Below, piece after piece: positions 17,571-27,428 of a stretch of DNA of 64,000 bases. The stretch spans positions 124,001-188,000 of the forward strand of contig CAMJGE010000001.1 in NCBI GenBank assembly GCA_946405145.1, in the 5' to 3' direction. The notes beneath the pieces are model-generated. The model had not been told where the DNA came from. It saw only the letters and a list, made by a program, of their open reading frames with translations, and made no database searches. The position numbers were made by a program, and so were the translations under genes. The DNA comes from an uncultured Prevotella sp. Its GTDB lineage: Bacteria > Bacteroidota > Bacteroidia > Bacteroidales > Bacteroidaceae. Within the stretch, counting starts at the first letter, position 1. Each line of letters begins with the position of its first letter.

Positions 17571-18752
17571 TTAGAATGTATAGGCAAAGCCTAATGAGCT
17601 AAACTCCTTGAACTGCCAATAGCCAAAATCGTCATCATACTTGCTGGTATCGTCGAAACGGGGGAAGAGGAACAGGTTGGCTGTGATGTACTTTGACACA
17701 CGCAACTCGAAAGTATTCTCCCATTCAATCTCAGCACGTTTGAAGGTGGTAAAGGCATAGAAACGAGACCTCCACATCACCACATCATTGAATTTCCAGA
17801 CGAGATCTGCCGTCATATTAGGACCAAACTCCACCATCGAGTGTTTCCCTTCATCCAAACCATAACTGGTGGCAAGAGCAAGGCGACCCACATAACGATA
17901 GTTGATAGCTACCGGTGAGAAGTTGATCGTTCCTGTCAAGCGCTTATTCTTAGACTCTACTTTGTAATCCATACCAAGACCGAGGTTCAGGTTGAATGGA
18001 GAGAAGAAATCAGAATACACCTTCGGATCATTCGACTTATAACCTGGCGTAAACTGCGTATAGGCCTGGAGCTGAAGTGTATAGTACCAGCGATGTGAAG
18101 CATGCAGACCAACTTTGCTGGTAAGACGAATCAGGTCTTCATTAGACTTCACCTTATGCAAAGAGTCTGTACGAGAGCGAAGGAAACCGAGCTTCAGTTC
18201 CAGTTTGTTATCCCATTTCCACTTGTTCTTGTTATCGTAATTAGCCTCAACCGTCAGCGCACCTAACATCGAGTAGTTGCTCTCACCACCTTTATACCAG
18301 TTGCCTGACACATAGTTCTGCATGAACTGAAGAAAGCCATCTGCCTTATAAGTCCAGAACCTGGGTTTCTGAACCATCACCGTATCAGGAATATCCAGCG
18401 GAATATCTATAATCAAGGGCTCTGCGATCTCCTCGACAAACTCCACCTGATTCTCGATGGGCTTATCCACATTTTCCAAAATGGTACCTGTCGCTTTCAG
18501 ATCAGACTCGGTGGTATTCACCAGGTCTGGACGTTTCATATATATTTTCATCAGGGCTGCATCGATGGCATCAGTGACGGGATCTTTTCCTGCTGCCTCT
18601 GAATCAAGAACCAATGCTTTATTGGCCACATTATGGTAGAATGTCAATGGTGCAAACAGACGATAATAACGCCCATCAAGACTATCATTTGGCTGGGCGG
18701 CACTGGCGCTGAGCGCCAAACTAACCGCAAGAAATAATGTTTGTTTTCTCAT
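17571..18752 (-). CDS. DUF3078 outer-membrane protein
   Basis: The 393-residue product begins MRKQTLFLAVSLALSASAAQ, a good signal peptide, at 18752; the longer frame would span the promoter. The C-terminal two thirds alternate hydrophobic and polar residues with many aromatic ends (WTYKADGFLQFMQNYVSGNW, LGLGMDYKV, FSSLGFAYTF), as in outer-membrane beta-barrels, and the protein ends in Phe. The pattern matches the Bacteroidetes family DUF3078, whose function is unknown. It is transcribed alone, divergent from yidC. Confidence 0.8.
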   Translation of the reverse strand: MRKQTLFLAVSLALSASAAQPNDSLDGRYYRLFAPLTFYHNVANKALVLDSEAAGKDPVTDAIDAALMKIYMKRPDLVNTTESDLKATGTILENVDKPIENQVEFVEEIAEPLIIDIPLDIPDTVMVQKPRFWTYKADGFLQFMQNYVSGNWYKGGESNYSMLGALTVEANYDNKNKWKWDNKLELKLGFLRSRTDSLHKVKSNEDLIRLTSKVGLHASHRWYYTLQLQAYTQFTPGYKSNDPKVYSDFFSPFNLNLGLGMDYKVESKNKRLTGTINFSPVAINYRYVGRLALATSYGLDEGKHSMVEFGPNMTADLVWKFNDVVMWRSRFYAFTTFKRAEIEWENTFELRVSKYITANLFLFPRFDDTSKYDDDFGYWQFKEFSSLGFAYTF

Positions 18753-18760
18753 ATCTGATT

Positions 18761-18769
18761 GCAAAGTTA
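18761..18769 (-). promoter_or_regulatory. -7 box of the DUF3078 gene
   Basis: The minus strand reads TAACTTTGC about 9 bases before the ATG at 18752, giving a very short leader. Confidence 0.6.
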
Positions 18770-18812
18770 CAATTTTTTCTCCATAGATTGCATACATTTC
18801 GTATTTTTTTCG

Positions 18813-18821
18813 TAATTTTGC
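18813..18821 (+). promoter_or_regulatory. -7 box of the yidC operon
   Basis: TAATTTTGC lies 42 bases before the yidC ATG and is the only promoter-like site I see for the five genes up to 27424. Confidence 0.55.
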
Positions 18822-18862
18822 ACCTTGATTTATCGCGTACATTAATAAATAACAACAAATAA

Positions 18863-20752
18863 ATGAACAAAGACACTATTATCGGCTTCGTGCTTATAGC
18901 AGTAGTCCTGATTGGATTCAGCTGGTATAACCAGCCTTCTGCAGAAGAAATCGAAGCCGCACGTAAACAAGACAGTATTGCAGCTGCCATTAAGGATAAC
19001 GCAGCCAAGCAAGCCAAAATTAGCGAAGCTGCCCGCAAGGCACAGGCAGAAGAAGCAGCCAAAGCCGACTCATCAGCACTCTTCTTTGCTGCTCTCTCCG
19101 GCACTAGTCAGCCCGTTGTATTAAAGAACGACAAGGTGGAACTGACCTTCGACACTAAAGGCGGCACCATTTCCAAGGCTATCATCAAGGGCTTTGAGGA
19201 TCGTGATAACAAGATGGATGTGACGCTCTTCGACCAGAATTCTCAGCAGATGAACTTCATGCTGGCTGGTAAGAACGAGAACATCATCACCAAGGATATG
19301 TTCTTTACACCTTCGAACATCACAGATTCTACCCTCACCCTCACAGCTGCTGCCAGCAACGGAGGAAGCATCATATTCAACTACATGCTGGGTAAGGACT
19401 ATATGCTTCACTTCTCATTCCAGGCAAAAGGCTTGAACGGTATGTTTGCGCCTAACTACAAGGAGATGGACATTGAATGGACTGATCTGGCACGCCAGCA
19501 GGAGAAAGGTTTTACGTTTGAGAACCGTTATGCGACCCTTACCTATAAAGAGAAAGATGGTGGTACTGACTATCTGAGCGAAACATCAGAAGTGATTAAC
19601 GAGAAGATTGAGCAGCCACTCAACTGGGTGGCCTTCAAGAATCAGTTCTTCTCAGCAACCCTGATTGCTAAGGATGATTTTGCAGCCAACTCTGTGATGA
19701 CAAGTATTCCGCAGGAGAAAGGTTCTGGCTACCTGAAGCAGTTTAATGCCAAAATGAAGACCGCTTTCGATCCTGCTGGCTTACAGCCTTCAGAGTTTGA
19801 GATGTATATTGGTCCCAACGATTTCCGACTGATTAAGAAAGTTGAGGAACAGAGCACCTTTGGTAAGGATCTTGACCTGGAACAGCTGGTTTATCTCGGA
19901 TGGCCGCTCTTCCGCTATATCAACCGTTTCTTCACTATCTATGTCTTCGACTGGCTCACCTCATGGGGCTTCTCTATGGGTATTGTACTCATCCTGATCA
20001 CCCTGTTGCTGAAGGCTATCACCTTCCCAATGGTGAAGAAGAGCTATATGTCATCTGCCAAGATGCGTGTGCTGAAGCCGAAACTCGACGAGGCCACCAA
20101 GCAGTATGACAAGCCTGAAGACCAGATGAAGAAACAGCAGGAGATGATGTCGCTCTATGCCAAGTATGGTGTCAGTCCGCTGAGCGGCTGTCTGCCCATG
20201 CTGATTCAGATGCCTATCTGGATTGCGATGTTCAACTTCGTGCCTAACGCTATCCAGCTGCGCCGCCAGTCTTTCCTCTGGATCGACGACCTCTCTACCT
20301 ATGATCCTATCATCGAGTGGCAAGCGAACATCTGGGGTATCGGCGATCACCTCTCACTGACCTGTATTCTCTTCTGTGTGGCTAACATACTCTATTCATA
20401 TATGACCATGCGTCAGCAGAAGGATCAGATGGTTGGAGCTCAGGCTGAACAGATGAAGATGATGCAGTGGATGATGTATCTCATGCCAGTGATGTTCTTC
20501 TTCATGTTCAACGACTACTCTTCAGGTCTGAACTTCTACTACTTCATCTCTCTCTTCTTCTCTGCTGCCATCATGTGGACACTCCGTAAGACGACTAATG
20601 ACGAGAAGTTGCTCGCTATCCTGGAAGCCAAATATCAGGAGAACAAGAACAACCCGAACAAGAAGATGAGTGGACTTGCTGCCCGTTTGGAGGCTATGCA
20701 GAAGCAGGCAGCAGAGATGCAGAAACAGAGAATGAACCAACAAAAACGATAA
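18863..20752 (+). CDS. yidC: Membrane protein insertase YidC
   Basis: YidC folds and inserts inner-membrane proteins, alone or with SecYEG. The 629-residue protein has the Gram-negative layout: a first membrane helix at residues 5-22, a charged Ala/Lys-rich linker, a large periplasmic domain (about 60-340), then the conserved core with LTSWGFSMGIVLILITLLLK, SGCLPMLIQMPIWIAMF and YFFISLFFSA-like helices. The C-terminal tail is Lys, Gln and Met rich, as is usual. It leads a closely spaced run of genes. Confidence 0.97.
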   Translation: MNKDTIIGFVLIAVVLIGFSWYNQPSAEEIEAARKQDSIAAAIKDNAAKQAKISEAARKAQAEEAAKADSSALFFAALSGTSQPVVLKNDKVELTFDTKGGTISKAIIKGFEDRDNKMDVTLFDQNSQQMNFMLAGKNENIITKDMFFTPSNITDSTLTLTAAASNGGSIIFNYMLGKDYMLHFSFQAKGLNGMFAPNYKEMDIEWTDLARQQEKGFTFENRYATLTYKEKDGGTDYLSETSEVINEKIEQPLNWVAFKNQFFSATLIAKDDFAANSVMTSIPQEKGSGYLKQFNAKMKTAFDPAGLQPSEFEMYIGPNDFRLIKKVEEQSTFGKDLDLEQLVYLGWPLFRYINRFFTIYVFDWLTSWGFSMGIVLILITLLLKAITFPMVKKSYMSSAKMRVLKPKLDEATKQYDKPEDQMKKQQEMMSLYAKYGVSPLSGCLPMLIQMPIWIAMFNFVPNAIQLRRQSFLWIDDLSTYDPIIEWQANIWGIGDHLSLTCILFCVANILYSYMTMRQQKDQMVGAQAEQMKMMQWMMYLMPVMFFFMFNDYSSGLNFYYFISLFFSAAIMWTLRKTTNDEKLLAILEAKYQENKNNPNKKMSGLAARLEAMQKQAAEMQKQRMNQQKR

Positions 20753-20756
20753 CGAG

Positions 20757-22934
20757 ATGAAGAAAGTTCTAGTCATCCTAGTTCTACTAGCAAACCTAGT
20801 AAATCTAGCAAACGCAGAAGATACAGTGAAAATAGGAAAGCAGAATATCAAGCTCAGCAGCAACCTGATGACCCCAGAGGCTCTCTGGGCGATGGGACGT
20901 ATCGGCAGCGCTGAGGCCAGTGCCGATGGCAAGCTGATTGTCTATCAGGTGGGCTACTATAGCGTGAAGGCCAATAAGAGTCAGCAGAAGATAGCTGTTA
21001 TCAATGCCGATGGCACTGGTAACACCACACTGACGACTGGTTCAAAGAGTGAGACTGATCCCACCTGGCTGAACGGAAAGATAGCATTTCTCTCTGGTGG
21101 TCAGATCTGGACGATGAATGCGGATGGCTCTGATCGCAAACAGATCTCGAAGACTTCAAAAGATATCGAGGGCTTTAAGTTCTCACCCGATGGCAAGCAG
21201 GTAATCCTGCTTCATAGCATCGACTTCAATGAGATTATCAAGAAGAACCCAGACGATCTGCCTAAGGCTACAGGTCGTGTGGTGACTGACCTGATGTATC
21301 GTCACTGGGATCACTATGTGGAGAGCATTCAGCATCCGTTTGTGTATAATGTCACAATAACCAATAACCAATATCAAATAACCGATAATGGTACTGACAT
21401 CCTCGAAGGTGAGCCTTACGAATGCCCGATGGAGCCATTTGGTGGCATAGAGCAGCTGGCTTGGAGCCCCGACTCCAAGACCATTGCCTATACCTGTCGT
21501 AAGAAGACTGGCAGGGCTTATGCCATCTCAACTGATTCAGACATCTATATATATAATATAGGTACGCGCGAGACCAAGAACCTCTGCAAACCAGCTGATT
21601 ATGTGGAGCCGGAGATTGATCCGACAAAGACGATGAAGTATCAGAAGGTGAATGCTGAGGAGAATCTCGTCAATAATGTGGGTTATGATCAGAATCCGCA
21701 GTTCTCACCAGATGGGAAGTATATCGCATGGACATCGATGCTGCGCAACGGCTATGAGGCTGATCGTAACCGCCTCTGTGTCTATAACTTAGCTACTGGC
21801 GAAAAGAAATACGTCACAGAGCAGTTTGACTCTAACGTAGATGCCTTTGTGTGGAGCGACAACAAGGATGTGATGATCTATTTCATTGGTGTGTGGCATG
21901 CCACTGAGAACCTCTATGCCGTGAACTGGAAAGGTGAACTGAAGCAACTGACTGACACTTGGGATGACTTTGGCTCTCTCTCTTTGATGAACAACGGCAA
22001 TCAGTTGCTCATGGAGCGCCATAACTACACATCACCAGCTGACCTCTATATCGTAACTCCCAATTTCAAGAAGCCGGAGAAATCAACGATTACACAGTTG
22101 ACTCAGGAGAACAAGCATATCCTCGACCAACTGGCTAAGCCTACTGTACAACAGCGCTGGGTGAAGACCTCTGATGGCAAGGACATGCTCACATGGATCA
22201 TCCTGCCACCAAACTTCGACGAGACCAAGAAATACCCCACCCTGCTCTTCTGCGAAGGTGGTCCACAGAGTCCTGTTTCGCAGTTCTGGAGCTACCGTTG
22301 GAACTTCATGATTATGGCTTCGAATGGCTATATCGTGGTAGCACCCAATCGTCGTGGTCTGCCTGGTTTCGGACAGGAATGGCTGGAAGAGATCAGCGGC
22401 GACTGGACAGGTCAGTGCATGAAAGACTATCTCGCTGCCATCGACGATGCTGCAGAGAATCTGCCATACGTGGATAAAGACAAGTTGGGTGCCGTAGGTG
22501 CCAGCTTCGGAGGTTTCAGCGTTTATTATCTGGCTGGTCATCACGACAAGCGTTTCAAGGCTTTCATCTCTCACGATGGTGCCTTCAACCTGGAGTCGAT
22601 GTACACTGATACTGAGGAGGTTTTCTTCTCTAACTGGGAGTATGACGATGCTTTCTGGAACAAGGATCAGACGGCCAATGCCACACGCACCTACAATTAC
22701 TCGCCCCATAAGTTTGTAGATAAGTGGGATACCCCTATTCTCTGCATTCATGGCGAGAAGGATTATCGCATCGTATATAATCAGGGTATGGGTGCCTTCA
22801 ATGCAGCTCGTTTGCGTGGCATCCCAGCAGAACTGCTGATTTTCCCTGATGAGAACCACTGGGTGCTGAAACCACAGAACGGTATCCTTTGGCAGAGAAC
22901 CTTCTTCAACTGGCTGGATCGCTGGCTGAAATAA
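20757..22934 (+). CDS. S9 family peptidase (prolyl oligopeptidase type), exported
   Basis: A 725-residue serine peptidase. After a signal peptide come WD40/TolB-like propeller repeats (FSPDGKQV, WSPDSKTIAY, FSPDGKYIAW) to about residue 450, then an alpha/beta hydrolase domain with GGPQSPVSQFW, nucleophile Ser583 in GASFGG, Asp in HGEKDYRIV and His in DENHWV. Such enzymes cut short peptides in the periplasm. The hydrophobic core of the signal peptide is written by a 9-bp CTAG tandem repeat (20769-20808), an odd feature. It follows yidC by 4 bases and precedes an MFS gene. Confidence 0.93.
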   Translation: MKKVLVILVLLANLVNLANAEDTVKIGKQNIKLSSNLMTPEALWAMGRIGSAEASADGKLIVYQVGYYSVKANKSQQKIAVINADGTGNTTLTTGSKSETDPTWLNGKIAFLSGGQIWTMNADGSDRKQISKTSKDIEGFKFSPDGKQVILLHSIDFNEIIKKNPDDLPKATGRVVTDLMYRHWDHYVESIQHPFVYNVTITNNQYQITDNGTDILEGEPYECPMEPFGGIEQLAWSPDSKTIAYTCRKKTGRAYAISTDSDIYIYNIGTRETKNLCKPADYVEPEIDPTKTMKYQKVNAEENLVNNVGYDQNPQFSPDGKYIAWTSMLRNGYEADRNRLCVYNLATGEKKYVTEQFDSNVDAFVWSDNKDVMIYFIGVWHATENLYAVNWKGELKQLTDTWDDFGSLSLMNNGNQLLMERHNYTSPADLYIVTPNFKKPEKSTITQLTQENKHILDQLAKPTVQQRWVKTSDGKDMLTWIILPPNFDETKKYPTLLFCEGGPQSPVSQFWSYRWNFMIMASNGYIVVAPNRRGLPGFGQEWLEEISGDWTGQCMKDYLAAIDDAAENLPYVDKDKLGAVGASFGGFSVYYLAGHHDKRFKAFISHDGAFNLESMYTDTEEVFFSNWEYDDAFWNKDQTANATRTYNYSPHKFVDKWDTPILCIHGEKDYRIVYNQGMGAFNAARLRGIPAELLIFPDENHWVLKPQNGILWQRTFFNWLDRWLK
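20769..20808. repeat. CTAG 9-bp tandem array 1 (inside S9 signal peptide)
   Basis: CTAG begins at 20769, 20778, 20787, 20796 and 20805, exactly nine bases apart, with varying bases between. Read here as CTA-G, it gives a Leu codon CTA at every third codon. Confidence 0.85.
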
Positions 22935-22964
22935 GCCCGTAATTAATAGAAAAAAGAAACAATA

Positions 22965-24587
22965 ATGACTCAAACGATTCAAAAGACTCTACGCGATTCT
23001 GCCGCAATGCGGTGGACTGCGTTATTGCTGCTCGCTATGGCGATGTTCTGCAGCTATATCTTCATGGACATCCTCTCACCTATCAAAGACCTGATGCAGG
23101 AGACCCGCGGTTGGGACTCCACAGCATTCGGCACCATGCAGGGTTCAGAGGTGTTCCTCAATGTGTTCGTGTTCTTCCTCATCTTCGCAGGTATCATCCT
23201 CGATAAGATGGGGGTTCGTTTTACTGCAGTGCTCTCAGCTGCTGTGATGCTTGTCGGAGCCTGTGTAAAATGGTATGCCGTGAGCGAGAGTTTCATGGGT
23301 ACAGGACTCGAAGCATGGTTCAACAATAATCTGAATTACATCCCCATCTTCGACGAGTTGGGCGTATCTCCCTTCTATGAGGGTATGCCTGCATCGGCTA
23401 AGTTCGCTGCCTGCGGATTCATGATCTTCGGCTGTGGTTGCGAGATGGCTGGTATCACGGTTTCAAGAGGAATCGTCAAGTGGTTCAAGGGCCGTGAGAT
23501 GGCGCTAGCCATGGGTTCTGAGATGGCTTTGGCTCGTCTGGGTGTTGCCACCTGTATGATCTTCTCTCCGTTCTTTGCCCGCCTGGGGGGTGAGGTGAGC
23601 GTGAGTCGCAGTGTAGCCTTCGGTGTGGTATTGATGTGTATCGCCCTCATCATGACGATTGTCTATTTCTTCATGGATCAGAAGCTTGACGCTCAGACTG
23701 GAGAGGCTGAGGAGAAGGACGATCCCTTCAAGATCAGCGATCTTGGTAAGATTCTTACGGATGCTGGCTTCTGGATTGTGGCCTTGCTCTGCGTGCTCTA
23801 TTATTCAGCTATCTTCCCATTCCAGAAGTATGCTGTGAACATGTTGCAGTGCAACCTCACACTGACGGCTCCTGATGCTGATTCCTTCTGGGCTTCCTCA
23901 AGTGTGACCATCATTCAGTATATCATCATGCTGCTGGTGGCTGCTACAGGTTTCGCCAGCAACTTCCAGAAGAAGGCTAACTTGAAATATGGTCTGCTTG
24001 GTCTCTCGATTGTTGCCCTGATTACCTATTGTTATATGGGCTTCATGCGCCAGTCGGCTGAGAGTATCTTTGCTGTATTCCCATTACTGGCTGTGCTGAT
24101 TACGCCGATTTTGGGTTCTTACCTCGACCATCACGGCAAGGCAGCATCTATGCTCGTTCTGGGTTCTGTACTGCTGATAGCTTGTCACATGACATTTGCA
24201 TTTGTGCTGCCGATGTTTAAGGGTAACGCTGTTGGTGGTATCATCATCGCCTACACCACGATTCTGGTTCTGGGAGCATCGTTCTCTCTGGTACCTGCCT
24301 CTTTGTGGCCTTCTGTCCCTAAGCTGGTAGATGCCAAGGTGATTGGCTCTGCTTATGCCCTGATCTTCTGGATTCAGAACATCGGACTCTGGCTGTTCCC
24401 ATTGTTGATTGGTAAGGTGCTCGACCAGACGAACCCAGGTGTAACTGATCCGACACAATTCGACTACACTGCACCTCTCGTGATGCTGGCTTCACTTGGT
24501 GTGGCAGCTCTGGTTCTCGGTTTCGTGCTGAAGATTGTTGATAAGAAAAAAGGTCTTGGACTTGAACTTCCTAACATCACAGAATAA
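22965..24587 (+). CDS. MFS transporter
   Basis: A 540-residue inner-membrane carrier with about 12 hydrophobic helices. FAGIILDKMGVRFT is the loop 2-3 signature of the major facilitator family, and a second conserved block MAGITVSRGIVKWFKGREMALAMG follows. The substrate is unknown. It is paralogous to the carrier at 26057, with which it brackets the DUF1846 gene. The central loop (residues 235-260) is short and acidic, without the CTAG repeat found in its paralog. Confidence 0.9.
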   Translation: MTQTIQKTLRDSAAMRWTALLLLAMAMFCSYIFMDILSPIKDLMQETRGWDSTAFGTMQGSEVFLNVFVFFLIFAGIILDKMGVRFTAVLSAAVMLVGACVKWYAVSESFMGTGLEAWFNNNLNYIPIFDELGVSPFYEGMPASAKFAACGFMIFGCGCEMAGITVSRGIVKWFKGREMALAMGSEMALARLGVATCMIFSPFFARLGGEVSVSRSVAFGVVLMCIALIMTIVYFFMDQKLDAQTGEAEEKDDPFKISDLGKILTDAGFWIVALLCVLYYSAIFPFQKYAVNMLQCNLTLTAPDADSFWASSSVTIIQYIIMLLVAATGFASNFQKKANLKYGLLGLSIVALITYCYMGFMRQSAESIFAVFPLLAVLITPILGSYLDHHGKAASMLVLGSVLLIACHMTFAFVLPMFKGNAVGGIIIAYTTILVLGASFSLVPASLWPSVPKLVDAKVIGSAYALIFWIQNIGLWLFPLLIGKVLDQTNPGVTDPTQFDYTAPLVMLASLGVAALVLGFVLKIVDKKKGLGLELPNITE

Positions 24588-24589
24588 TT

Positions 24590-26053
24590 ATGAAAATAGG
24601 TTTCGATAACGAGAAATATCTCAAGATTCAGTCTGAGCATATCAAGGAACGCATTGCCCAGTTCGATGGTAAACTTTATATGGAGTTGGGTGGCAAACTG
24701 TTCGACGATCACCATGCTTCACGCGTTCTGCCCGGTTTTAAACCCGACTCTAAACTGCGTATGCTGGCTCAATTGCGCGACAGCATCGAGATTGTTATAG
24801 TGGTTAGCGCTGATGATATCGAGAAGAACAAGGTACGTGCCGATCTTGGCATCACATACGATGAGGATGTACTCAGACTTCGTGATGAGTTTATGCGTCG
24901 TGACTTCATGGTTGGCTCTGTGGTTATTACCCACTATACAGGTCAGCATGCAGCCGATCAGTTCCGTCATCGTCTGGAACGCATGGGTATCAAGTCATAC
25001 TTCCACTACCCCATCGACGGCTATCCACATAATGTGGAACTGATTGCCAGCGACGAGGGATTTGGTAAGAACGACTATGTGGTGACTTCTCGTCCACTGG
25101 TCATTGTGACAGCTCCTGGTCCTGGTAGCGGTAAGATGGCAACCTGCCTCTCACAGCTCTACAATGAGAACAAACGCGGCATTCGTGCTGGTTATGCCAA
25201 GTTTGAGACTTTCCCTGTGTGGAACCTGCCACTGAAGCACCCTGTAAACATCGCCTATGAGGCTGCAACTGCTGACCTGAACGATGTAAACATGATTGAC
25301 CCCTTCCACTTAGAGGCATACAACAAGACGGCTGTCAACTATAACCGCGACATCGAGATCTTCCCCGTATTGAATGCACTCTTCGAAGGCATATATGGTG
25401 AGAATCCTTATAAGTCGCCTACTGATATGGGCGTCAATATGGTGGGCTTCTGCATCTCTGACGATGAGGTCTGCTGTAAAGCATCGAAGGACGAGATTAT
25501 CCGTCGATTCTACGATGCCACCAATAAGATGGCCGATGGTGCCGACAATGAGAGCGAGGTCAATAAAATCCGTATGCTCTTCAACCAGGCAAAGATTACC
25601 ACTGCCTTCCGTCCTGTGACGGTTGCAGCTTACGAGAAGAAGATTCAGAGTGGACAGAATGCTGCTGCCATCGAACTTGAAGACGGCACCATCATCACTG
25701 CTAAGTCAACTCCTCTGTTAGGTCCAAGTGCTGCCCTACTTCTTAATGTCACGAAGAATCTGGCTGGCATCGATCACGAAGTGAAACTGATTCCGCAGAG
25801 TCTGATTGAACCTGTTCAGAAGACTAAGATTGAATATCTGGGTGGCAAGAATCCCCGACTGCATACTGACGAAGTGCTTGTTGCACTCTCCGTACTTTCC
25901 AAGGACGATGAGAACTGTCGCCTCGCACTGGAACAGTTGCCTAAACTTCGTGGCTGTCAGGTGCACACAACAGTGATGCTCTCAGAGGTTGACCGCAAGA
26001 TTTTCAAGAAATTAGGCTGTGGTCTCACCAGCGATCCTGTGAAGAAGAAGTGA
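24590..26053 (+). CDS. DUF1846 domain protein
   Basis: 487 residues, cytoplasmic, with the start MKIGFDNEKYLKIQSEHIKERI and LYMELGGKLFDDHHASRVLPGF typical of the DUF1846 family. A P-loop-like GPGSGK lies at about 177-182 inside a Rossmann-type region. The family is widespread in anaerobes and firmicutes; structures are known but no reaction is settled, to my knowledge. The gene lies 2 bases after one MFS gene and 3 bases before its paralog, so the three are surely co-expressed. It may act on whatever the carriers move. Confidence 0.88.
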   Translation: MKIGFDNEKYLKIQSEHIKERIAQFDGKLYMELGGKLFDDHHASRVLPGFKPDSKLRMLAQLRDSIEIVIVVSADDIEKNKVRADLGITYDEDVLRLRDEFMRRDFMVGSVVITHYTGQHAADQFRHRLERMGIKSYFHYPIDGYPHNVELIASDEGFGKNDYVVTSRPLVIVTAPGPGSGKMATCLSQLYNENKRGIRAGYAKFETFPVWNLPLKHPVNIAYEAATADLNDVNMIDPFHLEAYNKTAVNYNRDIEIFPVLNALFEGIYGENPYKSPTDMGVNMVGFCISDDEVCCKASKDEIIRRFYDATNKMADGADNESEVNKIRMLFNQAKITTAFRPVTVAAYEKKIQSGQNAAAIELEDGTIITAKSTPLLGPSAALLLNVTKNLAGIDHEVKLIPQSLIEPVQKTKIEYLGGKNPRLHTDEVLVALSVLSKDDENCRLALEQLPKLRGCQVHTTVMLSEVDRKIFKKLGCGLTSDPVKKK

Positions 26054-26056
26054 TTT

Positions 26057-27424
26057 ATGCCTGAGGCGATCCGACATCGGCTAAACGATTCTCCTATTGC
26101 ACGTTGGACTGTGCTCTTCATCGTGGCTACTGCCATGATGATGGGCTACTTCGTGAATGACGTGATGTCGCCTCTGGAAACTCTCCTGGAGATGCCTCGC
26201 AGTCAGGGTGGCTTAGGATGGACGCCTTCCGACTATGGTTTCTTCTCTGGTGCAGGCAGCTTTATCAATGTATTCTTGTTGATGCTCTTCTTCTCGGGAC
26301 TGATTCTCGACAAGATGGGCATTCGATTTACAGGCATTTTGGCATGTTCGTTGATGGCACTTGGCACACTGGTGAAATACTACGCCGTCACAACTGATTT
26401 CGGCTATTCAAGTGTCGCCCTCTTCGGCACACACCTTCCTACCTCTGCAGCCTGGGCAGCATTGGGCTTTGCTGTTTTTGGTGTGGGTTATGAGATGACT
26501 GGCATCACAGTCTCAAAGGCGATGGTACGCTGGTTTACAGGTCATGAGCTCGCTTTGGCAATGGGTATCCAGTTGGCAATGGCCCGCTTGGGCACTGCAG
26601 CAGCCTTGAGTATCTCTGCTCCTATTGCCCGTCATTTCACCCTCTCTACACCTTTACTGTTATCACTGGCATTTCTCATCATCGGTCTGTTGGCTTTTCT
26701 CGTTTTCTGTGTGATGGATCGGCGCTTGGATGATTCCAGGAATCCTAGGGTTCCTAGGAACCCTAGTGATACTAGCGAGAATAGTGAGGAATTCCGTTTA
26801 TCCGATATTGCAGTCACCTTGCGTAACCCTGGGTTCTGGCTGATTACCATCTTCTGTGTACTTTTCTATTCCGCCGTTTCCCCTTTCTTGAAGTTCTCTA
26901 CAAAGCTGATGGTTATCAAATATGGTGTTGATCCTGATATCGCAGGTTTCTTTTCATCGATAGCGCCCTTTGGTACGATACTGATGACCCCACTTTTCGG
27001 ATTGGTATTTGACCGTTTCGGTCGTGGTGTAACCCTTGTCATTACAGGAGCCCTCATGCTCACTGCCGTACACTTCGGATTCTCTTTACCCATGCATAGC
27101 AGTGCTATTGCCATTACACTGATGGTGATTCTCTCCATCGGCTACTCTCTGGCACCTGCAGCCCTCTGGCCCTGTGTTCCAAAGATTATTCCTTTAAAGT
27201 GTTTGGGAACAGCCTATTCGATGATCTTCTTCATCCAGAATTTTGGAAGAGCCATCATCCCTATGCTCGTAGGAAGGGCTAATGAAACAGATCCCAGTTA
27301 CACGACATCAATGCTTATCTTCAGCTTAACTGCACTGGGAGCTGTCATTACTGCCATCGTGATGCTCTATACTGATCGTAAGAAAGGGTATGGTCTGCAA
27401 TTGCCCAATATCAAATCCTTATAG
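26057..27424 (+). CDS. MFS transporter, paralog of the carrier at 22965
   Basis: A 455-residue carrier with 12 helices. FSGLILDKMGIRFTG and MTGITVSKAMVRWFTGHELALAMG line up with the sister protein, as does the ending KKGYGLQLPNI against KKGLGLELPNI. The cytoplasmic loop between helices 6 and 7 is about eight residues longer than in the sister and is encoded by the CTAG array at 26736-26784. It ends the yidC run, with its stop 4 bases from that of the convergent gene. Confidence 0.9.
   Translation: MPEAIRHRLNDSPIARWTVLFIVATAMMMGYFVNDVMSPLETLLEMPRSQGGLGWTPSDYGFFSGAGSFINVFLLMLFFSGLILDKMGIRFTGILACSLMALGTLVKYYAVTTDFGYSSVALFGTHLPTSAAWAALGFAVFGVGYEMTGITVSKAMVRWFTGHELALAMGIQLAMARLGTAAALSISAPIARHFTLSTPLLLSLAFLIIGLLAFLVFCVMDRRLDDSRNPRVPRNPSDTSENSEEFRLSDIAVTLRNPGFWLITIFCVLFYSAVSPFLKFSTKLMVIKYGVDPDIAGFFSSIAPFGTILMTPLFGLVFDRFGRGVTLVITGALMLTAVHFGFSLPMHSSAIAITLMVILSIGYSLAPAALWPCVPKIIPLKCLGTAYSMIFFIQNFGRAIIPMLVGRANETDPSYTTSMLIFSLTALGAVITAIVMLYTDRKKGYGLQLPNIKSL
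26736..26784. repeat. CTAG 9-bp tandem array 2 (inside MFS central loop)
   Basis: CTAG or a one-base variant begins at 26736 (CCAG), 26745, 26754, 26763, 26772 and 26781 (ATAG), each nine bases apart. The frame is xCT-AGx, giving Pro/Arg/Ser/Thr residues. Confidence 0.85.
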
Positions 27425-27428
27425 ACTC

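Noticed and set aside
22083..22982. Long minus-strand open frame of 299 codons
   Set aside because: It is antisense to the S9 peptidase catalytic domain, which has all its motifs; the antisense product shows no recognisable domain.
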